DNA from: Metallococcus carri
GTDB taxonomy: Bacteria > Actinomycetota > Actinomycetes > Actinomycetales > Dermatophilaceae
Direction of reading: 5' to 3'
Length of the DNA: 64,000 nucleotides
Assembly (NCBI RefSeq): GCF_011440275.1
Contig: NZ_JAAOIV010000006.1
Coordinates: 118,984 to 182,983 of the forward strand
Shown here: positions 27,601-33,058 of the stretch, in pieces
Layout: the number at the start of each line of letters is the position of its first letter
How positions within the stretch are numbered: position 1 is the first letter of the stretch
Program-made: the position numbers and the translations under genes
Notes under the pieces: model-generated
Told to the model about the DNA's origin: nothing
Seen by the model: the letters and a program-made list of their open reading frames with translations, nothing else
Databases searched by the model: none

Positions 27601-28148
27601 GGCAGCTGCACTCGCGTGCCGACGTGACCGCCGCGCGGTCGCTCGAGGGGACCACGGCCGGCATACGGCTGGAGCTGGTCGAGCACGAGGGGCGTGACCT
27701 GGCCAGTCCCGAGGAGGCCGACCGGATCGTCACGGTGATCCAAGACCTGCTCGGTCGGGACTGGACGGCGGATGCGGGTGCGGCTTCGCGGCCGCTGGCG
27801 CAGACCGACGTGCTGGTCGTGGCGCCCTACAACGCTCAGGTGGATCTGGTGCGCTCGAGGTTGCGCGCGGCCGGGCTCGGAGCGGTGCAGGTGGGCACGG
27901 TCGACAAATTCCAGGGCCGTGAGGCGGCAGTGGCGATCGTGTCGATGACCGCATCCTCGCTTGCCGAGCTGCCGCGGGGCGCGGACTTCCTGCTGTCGCG
28001 CAATCGTCTCAATGTCGCGATCAGCCGGGCCAAGTGGCAGGCGATCATCGTGCGATCAGCCGGCTTGACCGATGTGGTGCCAAGGACGCCGGAGGAGGTG
28101 GTGCAGCTGGGGGCCTTCCTGCGGCTGTGCGCGCAGGCGGTGGCTTAG
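24693..28148 (+). CDS. RecB-like nuclease (TM0106 family) fused to SF1 DNA2/UPF1-type helicase
   Basis: 1151 residues. The N-terminal half is a TM0106-type PD-(D/E)XK nuclease: VSATDIAAAAHCEFALLRRL, then DFLVRSP and the catalytic-looking VYEVVDTKLARHARAEALLQL, with a Cys cluster (CGRCETC, ~222-228) near the end of that module. A DnaQ/RNase H-like segment follows (VFFDFEGDPLWTDG, YHYADYERAAL, YNEYDCRST). The C-terminal third is an SF1B helicase: Walker A QGPPGTGKTFVA (~773), DLLIVDEAGQFSLAH (~883), LGDPRQLPQV, FLAESWRMHPAV, GTVDKFQGREAAVAIVSMT and NVAISRAKWQ. It probably processes DNA or RNA ends in repair. GTG start, leaderless promoter. No partner genes suggest a defence island. Confidence 0.88.
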   Translation: MRHVGDRWVVSATDIAAAAHCEFALLRRLDTALGRLPGPQVAEDPLLARLSQLGTVHEERETERLRAERGLDGVLAIGRPAHTHAALTAAAQQTARALHEGVPVVTQACLYDGDVVGFADFLVRSPEWTPQQPVYEVVDTKLARHARAEALLQLGTYAGLLRSAGICPDREVRLVLGDRTRPGYATQEVELVAAQARSRLLAAVAERLAATAPVGWEEVMACGRCETCQAEVESTRDLLLVARLRLSQRVLLREQGIHTIDELAHSTGPVAGIPESTLATLRAQAALQLEGEAAGEVVAEVFDPGQLARLPQPDPGDVFFDFEGDPLWTDGTEDQGLEYLFGAMTTDGQFRPFWAHDRGEERQALIDFVDWVHERRAEHPGMHVYHYADYERAALLRLAARHGVYEEEVDALLRANVLVDLYAVVRAGVRVSTRSYSIKKLEPLYMGADLRESTVADGAASIVEYHRYATAVALGDSTQAAEILEQIRDYNEYDCRSTLRLRDWLWDRRDPAATTDDAEVEVREVSEKTAERLALAARLMDGLPDALDRTPEQRAIALVAAAVNYFSREAKPFWHKHFDRLNSPIGDWEDSPEVLRLTQAEVVTDWAKPTARARTLARALRVITTPVGGQLPPAKMWPVYAMPAPAVTESPGLGGYGWLNKAAEVTVVEEFEDGRIVVDLVEALPQKADGHAQLPLAAVIADQDYSDPLAASLTALAQRVEAEGLPQDHPGVQLLLRAAPRFTTGGLAPVTGTTADAITDAVRRLDRSVLAVQGPPGTGKTFVAATVIERLVAEGWRIGVVAQSHAVVENVLETAIGRGIPADRVVKKIDPGAADGGADRSWTVVTDKKQIPGLLPSGGALVGGTAWDFVGDTFGEKFFDLLIVDEAGQFSLAHTLAASRAAQRLLLLGDPRQLPQVTQARHPEPIDSSALGWVMGDEPVLPADRGYFLAESWRMHPAVCAAVSELSYAGQLHSRADVTAARSLEGTTAGIRLELVEHEGRDLASPEEADRIVTVIQDLLGRDWTADAGAASRPLAQTDVLVVAPYNAQVDLVRSRLRAAGLGAVQVGTVDKFQGREAAVAIVSMTASSLAELPRGADFLLSRNRLNVAISRAKWQAIIVRSAGLTDVVPRTPEEVVQLGAFLRLCAQAVA

Positions 28149-29590
28149 CCCGCTGTGTTCGCGGCGATCGCCGCCTCGATCGCGGGCAGGTCCTCCTCGG
28201 GGATCCGCCCACCTGGATAGCTGCTCGCCACCTGTTCCAGGCTCGTGACCGGAATGTCGCCGGCGCCCTCGGGCAGCAGCTCGACGATGGCGTTGAGGAT
28301 CCGCCGGGTGTCAGCGACCTCCGAGCGATACTTCAGCTCGACCGGGGTGCCGATGTTCACCGTCACCGTCGGCGGATCGGTCACATTCCAGACATGCGGC
28401 AGGCTCGAGCTGCGCGGCCACACCTGCTCGGTGCCGCCGAGGGCGAAGGGGATGACCGGTGCCCGGCTGAGTGCTGCCAACCGGGCGACACCGGTGAAAC
28501 CTTCGAGGGTGGCGGAGAAGAAGTCGAGGCCACGCGGAATCGTGCCCTCCGGCAGAATCCCGACGAGCTCGCCGCCCGCAAGCACCTTGACCGCCGCGGC
28601 CAGCGGGTCCGGCCCGTCGCCGTCGGTGCGGTCGCGGTCGACTCGGATGCCGCCGATGCCGCGCATCACGTGTCCGAGCACCGGCAGGTCGAACATCTCG
28701 CGCTTGGCGAGGAAACCCCCGGTGCGTCCCGAGGTGCGCAGCACCAACATCATCGTGGGCATGTCGAAATAGCTGCGGTGGTTGCCCGCGAGGATCGCCG
28801 GGCCCTCGGCCGGGATGTTCTCGATGTCGTTGATCTGGAAGCGTGCGTAGCGCATCGTCTCCGGCCGCGCGAGCTCCATCACCAGCTTGCGCACCTGCAC
28901 ATCGAGCAGCGGCACCTTCATCGTGCCCGGCGCGACGTCGAGGTGCAGCACCGGCCACCGCTTGGCGGTCGCGAGCAGGTGCAGGCGCGGGTCGGGGTTG
29001 ACCGCGTGCGGGTGGCCGACCGCCGACAGCAGCGGCGCGTCGAAGACCGAGTCGGAGTAGGCGTGCGATTCCTTGAGGTCGACGTCGTGCTCGGCGGCCC
29101 ACTCGCGCACCGAGGCCAGCTTGTTCCACGACCAGACGAACCGGCCGTCATGCTGACCGTTGTAGCGGCCGTGCTCGTCGACGGCATACCGCGTGGCGAT
29201 GACGTCGTCGAGCCCGAGCCGGTCGGCCAGCGGCTTGATCAGGTGGTATGGCGTCGTGGTCGCCAGCACGACCGGCCGCCCGGCGTCCTGGTGGTCCTTG
29301 ATCAACCCGTGCGCATAGGGCTCGACCATGTCGTAGAGCGCCTCCGCGGCGATCTCGGCCGCCTCGTGGTAGCCGTCGGCCGGCTTGCCCATCGCGGTGA
29401 GCACGGCCTGCCGGGCCAGAGCGATCGCCGGCAGCGACTCACCGAACCGGTTGAACCACCAGAAGATCGCCGACTCCGCGGGCACCCGGCCGCGCACCAA
29501 ACCGGCGTCTCGCAGGGTCTGGGCGATCACCGGACCCGACGCCTTGCGGATCAGGGTGCGATCGAGGTCGAAGAACGCGGCGCCGGGCAT
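28145..29590 (-). CDS. HAD-IB phosphatase / 1-acylglycerol-3-phosphate acyltransferase fusion (PlsC-type)
   Basis: 481 residues. The N-terminal SerB-like HAD domain has motif I FFDLDRTLIRK, motif II ATTTPYHLIKP, and motif III/IV YSDSVFDAPLL. The C-terminal PlsC domain has the acyltransferase H-x4-D box AGNHRSYFDMPTM, GIRVDRDR, and the PEGTIPRG block. This architecture matches M. tuberculosis Rv2483c (annotated PlsC). It probably makes phosphatidic acid from lysophosphatidic acid at the membrane, with a phosphatase of unknown substrate attached. It is 10 bp downstream of the lipase-like gene; TAAGGT, whose TAA is that gene's stop codon, lies exactly 7 nt before the ATG. The end overlaps the helicase gene by 4 bp. 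Confidence 0.9.
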   Translation of the reverse strand: MPGAAFFDLDRTLIRKASGPVIAQTLRDAGLVRGRVPAESAIFWWFNRFGESLPAIALARQAVLTAMGKPADGYHEAAEIAAEALYDMVEPYAHGLIKDHQDAGRPVVLATTTPYHLIKPLADRLGLDDVIATRYAVDEHGRYNGQHDGRFVWSWNKLASVREWAAEHDVDLKESHAYSDSVFDAPLLSAVGHPHAVNPDPRLHLLATAKRWPVLHLDVAPGTMKVPLLDVQVRKLVMELARPETMRYARFQINDIENIPAEGPAILAGNHRSYFDMPTMMLVLRTSGRTGGFLAKREMFDLPVLGHVMRGIGGIRVDRDRTDGDGPDPLAAAVKVLAGGELVGILPEGTIPRGLDFFSATLEGFTGVARLAALSRAPVIPFALGGTEQVWPRSSSLPHVWNVTDPPTVTVNIGTPVELKYRSEVADTRRILNAIVELLPEGAGDIPVTSLEQVASSYPGGRIPEEDLPAIEAAIAANTAG

Positions 29591-29600
29591 GGGCCAGACC

Positions 29601-30893
29601 TTAGCCGCGCGGATGCCGCAGCGGCAGCGCTTCCACCCCGAGACGGTCGGCGAGGACGGCATACACCCGCGGGTGGTTGAGCAGGTCCATGTGGTTGACG
29701 CCGCCGAGCAGCAGCGAATCCCATTTGGTGGCGTCCAGGCCGCGGGCGCTGCGGCGCGAGACGACGAGGTCGCCGAGCAGCCGGCTGCGGGCCGAGTGCG
29801 GGTCGCCGGTGACCGTGCCCGCGATCGCCAGATGCCGGATGTGCTGGGGGTGCGCGCGGGCGACCTGCCGCCAGTCGGCCGGGTCGTCGGGGTCGTGGCC
29901 GGCCCAGTCGTCCTCCAGCAGGTTGCCGTGCCGCAGGTCTTTGACGCCGCCGCTGCGATAGCGCAGGATCTCGGCCGCCCAGCGGGTCGCCAGATGCCGG
30001 TCGAACTCCTTGGTGAGCTTGGTGACGCCACGCTCGAGCAGGGCGCCGTGGTAGGGCGTGCCGAGGGTGACGGTGTCGGTCACCAGCTCACCCCAGCGCG
30101 CGCCCGGCGGGATCTGCAGCAGGCTGCTGTGCACCACCAGGCCGCCCATGGAGTGACCGACGAGCACGATGCGCTCGACCGGTTCGGGCCAAGCGTCGAC
30201 GACCTTGCCGATGAGATTGCCGAGCTCGCGGCCGTTGGTGGAGACCCGCTGGCCGGTGTTGTACCGCACCCACAGGGCCGACCAGTCTCCGGCGGCTTCC
30301 ATCCGGCGGCCGTAGCTGAGCCGTCGCCCGTCGTCGTCGCGGGCCGCGCGCCGCTTCCACATCTGCTCGGTGCCGACGAACCCGTGCACGAAGAACACCA
30401 GGGATTTCGCATGATCTGGGTAAGCCTGTTCGAGTGCGGCCCGGGTGACCGGGACATCGCGCCCGGAGCGCCGCAGTGTCATCCGGTAGGCCATCGGCGA
30501 GTTGGCGATGTGGTCACCGCCCAGTCCTTGCACGAAGGCGGAGGTCGCTCCGAGACGGCGGGCCACCTGCCGGGAGGCGGGCAGCCGGGTGCCGAGCGTG
30601 GACGCCGCCGACTCGAACAGGTCGGACCCGTGGTCGAGCACCCGCCCGGCGACGCCATACGCGTTGTGGGCGATGAAATCGTGGGTGACCTCGACCGGGG
30701 TGACCAGCGGACCGGCATACCGCCGGGCGATCCCGAAGCCGAGGTTGGCGAGCGCACCGTGCGCATCGCGCAACGAACCGGTCAGGGCGCGCACGGCGGT
30801 GCCCGCCTCCTGCGCCTCCTGTGCAGCAGTCAGCTCGGCGTCGCTCACCAGGCCCCGTCCCTTGTCGTCGTGTCGCGTCGTTGAGGCTTCCAT
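29601..30893 (-). CDS. Alpha/beta hydrolase, PGAP1/lipase-like
   Basis: 430 residues. The catalytic domain (~165 onward) has the oxyanion segment VFFVHGFVGTEQMW, nucleophile elbow LVGHSMGGLVVHSSL, VTLGTPYHGALLERG and the His-bearing LLLGGVNHMDLLNH. The N-terminal ~150 residues are helical, Ala-rich and unrecognised. These features place it with esterases/lipases of the PGAP1 or triacylglycerol lipase type. No signal peptide, so probably cytoplasmic or membrane-associated. It forms an operon with the acyltransferase fusion, suggesting a shared part in lipid turnover; this is inferred from context. Confidence 0.85.
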   Translation of the reverse strand: MEASTTRHDDKGRGLVSDAELTAAQEAQEAGTAVRALTGSLRDAHGALANLGFGIARRYAGPLVTPVEVTHDFIAHNAYGVAGRVLDHGSDLFESAASTLGTRLPASRQVARRLGATSAFVQGLGGDHIANSPMAYRMTLRRSGRDVPVTRAALEQAYPDHAKSLVFFVHGFVGTEQMWKRRAARDDDGRRLSYGRRMEAAGDWSALWVRYNTGQRVSTNGRELGNLIGKVVDAWPEPVERIVLVGHSMGGLVVHSSLLQIPPGARWGELVTDTVTLGTPYHGALLERGVTKLTKEFDRHLATRWAAEILRYRSGGVKDLRHGNLLEDDWAGHDPDDPADWRQVARAHPQHIRHLAIAGTVTGDPHSARSRLLGDLVVSRRSARGLDATKWDSLLLGGVNHMDLLNHPRVYAVLADRLGVEALPLRHPRG

Positions 30894-30952
30894 GACCGCC
30901 CGTCAGGCTAGCTTTCCCAGGGCGGGCGCGTGGGGAGGTTCGCGGCACTCCC

Positions 30953-30958
30953 TAGGGT
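30953..30958 (+). promoter_or_regulatory. -10 element (TAGGGT) of a predicted leaderless transcript
   Basis: TAGGGT, 7 nt, then ATG of the beta-lactamase-fold lipoprotein. Confidence 0.55.
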
Positions 30959-30965
30959 GGGATGT

Positions 30966-32069
30966 ATGCCGCGCCGCCTCGCCTTCGCGTGCTGCGCCGC
31001 CGTCGCGATCGCCGGGTGCTCGACCCCGTCCGCGCCGCCGCCCCACTCGACGAGGGCGGTCACGAGCTCCGCGCCCGGCTCACCCTCGACCACCGTGCGG
31101 CCGTCGGCCTCCCCCACAGGGGGCGTGCGGGTGCTGCCGCCCCGGCCCCCGGTGTCAGCGGCGTGGCAGCAGCTCGACCGGCAGGCCGCGTCGCTCGCCC
31201 CGTCGGTGGCTGTGGTGGCGGGCCAGGTGTTGCCCGACGGACGGTTGCAGCTGGTGCACCGGTCGGGGCCGACCGATGCCCGGCCGCTCGCGTCCGTGGT
31301 CAAGCTCTATGTGCTGCTGGCGGTCGCCGACCAGGTCCGCTCCGGAGCGCTGCGGTGGGACAGCCCGCTCCGGCTGCAGGACGTCGACCGCGCGGGCGGC
31401 AGTGGGTCGTTGGGCGGTCGTGCGACCGGCTCGACGGTCACCGTGCAGGAGGCTGCGCGGTTGATGATTCACATCTCCGACAACACCGCGACCGACCTGC
31501 TCATGCGCACCGTCGGGCAGCCCGCGCTCGCGAAAGCCGTTGCGGCATCTGGACATTCAGACCCCACCCGGTTGTCGCCGTTTCCGACGATCCGGCAGGA
31601 CCTGTGGCTGGAGTGGTCCTCCTCGCCGGCGGCGGTCGCGGCGCGGCGGTCGTGGGCGGGAGCGTCTCCCTCGCAGCGGGCGGGGTTGCTCCGCACCGCC
31701 GACACCTCTCCCCCGGCCGATCTGTCCGCCGCGGTGCCGCGGTGGCAGCAGGGCTTCGGTTACTTCGCCACCGCCACCGACATTGCCGTGGCGCACGTGC
31801 TGTTGCACCGCGCTTCGAAGGAACGCGGTCTGGCGCCGTTGCGCGCCATCCTGCACAACCCCGATGTGGCCATTGTGCAGCCGCCGAGCTGGCGGTACAC
31901 GGCATACAAATCCGGCGCGGTCGCCGGGGTGCAGAACGGCAGTTGGTATGCCGAAACCGCCCGCGGCGACCAGGTGCTGGTCGTGCTCGCCTCATCCCCC
32001 GGTTCGGTCAGCCCGGCCAGGTTCACCGCGCTCGCTTCCAACGCGGCGGGCGTTCTGTCGCGCAGCTGA
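30966..32069 (+). CDS. Class A beta-lactamase-fold serine hydrolase, lipoprotein
   Basis: 367 residues. Signal with lipobox AVAIAGC (Cys ~18) and a Pro/Ser/Thr linker to ~60. The catalytic domain shows the three penicillin-recognising motifs in order: SVVK (S-x-x-K with nucleophile Ser) in LASVVKLYVLLAVAD, SDN in MIHISDNTATDLLMRTVG, and KSG in TAYKSGAVAGVQNGSWYAET. An obvious class A omega-loop E-x-x-L-N is not seen, so beta-lactam hydrolysis is uncertain; it may be a peptidoglycan or ester hydrolase. It is attached to the outer face of the membrane. Its 3' end leads into a tandem palindrome array. Confidence 0.85.
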   Translation: MPRRLAFACCAAVAIAGCSTPSAPPPHSTRAVTSSAPGSPSTTVRPSASPTGGVRVLPPRPPVSAAWQQLDRQAASLAPSVAVVAGQVLPDGRLQLVHRSGPTDARPLASVVKLYVLLAVADQVRSGALRWDSPLRLQDVDRAGGSGSLGGRATGSTVTVQEAARLMIHISDNTATDLLMRTVGQPALAKAVAASGHSDPTRLSPFPTIRQDLWLEWSSSPAAVAARRSWAGASPSQRAGLLRTADTSPPADLSAAVPRWQQGFGYFATATDIAVAHVLLHRASKERGLAPLRAILHNPDVAIVQPPSWRYTAYKSGAVAGVQNGSWYAETARGDQVLVVLASSPGSVSPARFTALASNAAGVLSRS

Positions 32070-32087
32070 CGCTCGCTCCGCGGCAGC

Positions 32088-32378
32088 GTCCGCACTGCCG
32101 CACCAACGGTCGTGCAGATCCGCGGACACTAGCCGCCTCCAACCGCAGCGTCCGCATTAACGCACGACCCCTCGTGCGCATCCGCGGACACTCGCACGCG
32201 CTCCGCCGCAGTGTCCGCATTAACGCACGACCCCTCGTGCGCATCCGCGGACACTCGCACGCGCTCCGCCGCAGTGTCCGCACTGACGCACGACCCCTCG
32301 TGCGCATCCGCGGACACCCGCACGCGCTCCGCGGCAGTGTCCACATTAACGCACGACCCCTCGTGCGCATCCGCGGAC
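32088..32378 (+). repeat. Array of five 40-bp imperfect palindromes at 62-63-bp period
   Basis: Units start at 32088, 32150, 32213, 32276 and 32339, each 40 bp: left arm GTCCGCATTAACGCACGA, loop CCCC, right arm TCGTGCGCATCCGCGGAC. Outer GTCCGC/GCGGAC and inner CGCACGA/TCGTGCG pair, with an internal loop between. The first copy is diverged. The 22-23-bp spacers are also repeated (near ACTCGCACGCGCTCCGCCGC), so this is a tandem repeat rather than CRISPR. It fills most of the 335-bp gap before the DinB gene; the rest holds that gene's -10 box. Confidence 0.92.
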
Positions 32379-32403
32379 ACCCGACCGTGGCTTCCCGACT
32401 GGG

Positions 32404-32409
32404 TATGTT
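32404..32409 (+). promoter_or_regulatory. -10 element (TATGTT) of a predicted leaderless transcript
   Basis: TATGTT followed by exactly 7 nt and the ATG at 32417; favours that start over the in-frame ATG at 32405, which would lie inside the promoter. Confidence 0.5.
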
Positions 32410-32416
32410 CGCATCC

Positions 32417-32926
32417 ATGGCGAGAACTGGGGCGAAGCGTGCCGAGCAGCCGGGCGACGGCGATGAGCGGGCGATCGGCCTCGGGTGGTTGGCGTTCCAT
32501 CGAGATGCCCTCAAGGCGAAGTGCGCCGGGCTCAGCCCCGAACAGTTGGTCGAGCGCAGTGCCGACCCGTCGCATTTGTCGCTGCTCGGCCTGGTGCGGC
32601 ACATGGCCGAGATGGAGCACGCCTACGGATCGTGGCCGCTGGGCACGGACCCGGTGTTCCGGTGGATCTGGGGCGACTACGAGAACGACGCCGAGGACGA
32701 CATCGACTGCACTCTCGCGGACGTCGGGATCTCGTTCGAGACGTGGGACGCGGAGATGGACAAGACCGACATGGCCCTCGGTGAGGTGTCGGACTGGTCA
32801 ACGCTCAGCCCGGCGAACAACCGCAGCGTCCGCTGGAACGTCGCCAAGCTCGTCGGTGAATACGCCCGCCACAACGGGCACGCCGACATCATCCGCGAAC
32901 GGATCGACGGCCAGACCGGCGAGTGA
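32417..32926 (+). CDS. DinB superfamily protein (DUF664)
   Basis: 169 residues, four-helix-bundle DinB/YfiT type: FHRDALKAKCAGLSPEQLVE, LSLLGLVRHMAEMEHAYGSW, and the C-terminal WNVAKLVGEYARHNGHADII with a conserved E-x2-RH-x2-H metal site (EYARHNGHAD). Members act as thiol transferases or metal-dependent enzymes in mycothiol organisms, so a mycothiol or bacillithiol S-transferase is possible; the substrate is unknown. Flanked on both sides by palindromic elements. Confidence 0.87.
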   Translation: MARTGAKRAEQPGDGDERAIGLGWLAFHRDALKAKCAGLSPEQLVERSADPSHLSLLGLVRHMAEMEHAYGSWPLGTDPVFRWIWGDYENDAEDDIDCTLADVGISFETWDAEMDKTDMALGEVSDWSTLSPANNRSVRWNVAKLVGEYARHNGHADIIRERIDGQTGE

Positions 32927-32936
32927 CCACCGACGT

Positions 32937-32976
32937 GTCCGCGTTTGGGCACGGCCCACCGTGCCCAAACGCGGAC
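32937..32976. repeat. Single 40-bp perfect palindrome after the DinB gene
   Basis: An 18-bp perfect stem GTCCGCGTTTGGGCACGG / CCGTGCCCAAACGCGGAC with loop CCCA, total 40 bp. It has the same GTCCGC...GCGGAC ends and 18-4-18 layout as the array before the gene, but a different stem. It may serve as a terminator for the DinB gene. Confidence 0.85.
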
Positions 32977-33009
32977 AACTCGGTGAGCGTCGGTCGCCGG
33001 AAACGCAAA

Positions 33010-33043
33010 GGTCTGCCCGGGAGCATTCGCTCCCGGGCAGACC
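33010..33043 (-). terminator. Intrinsic-type hairpin after nrdJ
   Basis: A perfect 15-bp stem GGTCTGCCCGGGAGC / GCTCCCGGGCAGACC around ATTC, 15 bp downstream of the nrdJ stop codon on the minus strand. Confidence 0.8.
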
Positions 33044-33058
33044 CTTGTTCGCGGTGGC

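Noticed and set aside
24693-28148. Anti-phage defence island around the nuclease-helicase
   Set aside because: Neighbours are phosphate transport and lipid genes; no defence partners, integrase or composition change.
32088-32378. CRISPR array
   Set aside because: Spacers between palindromes are themselves repeated, period is constant, and no cas genes are present.
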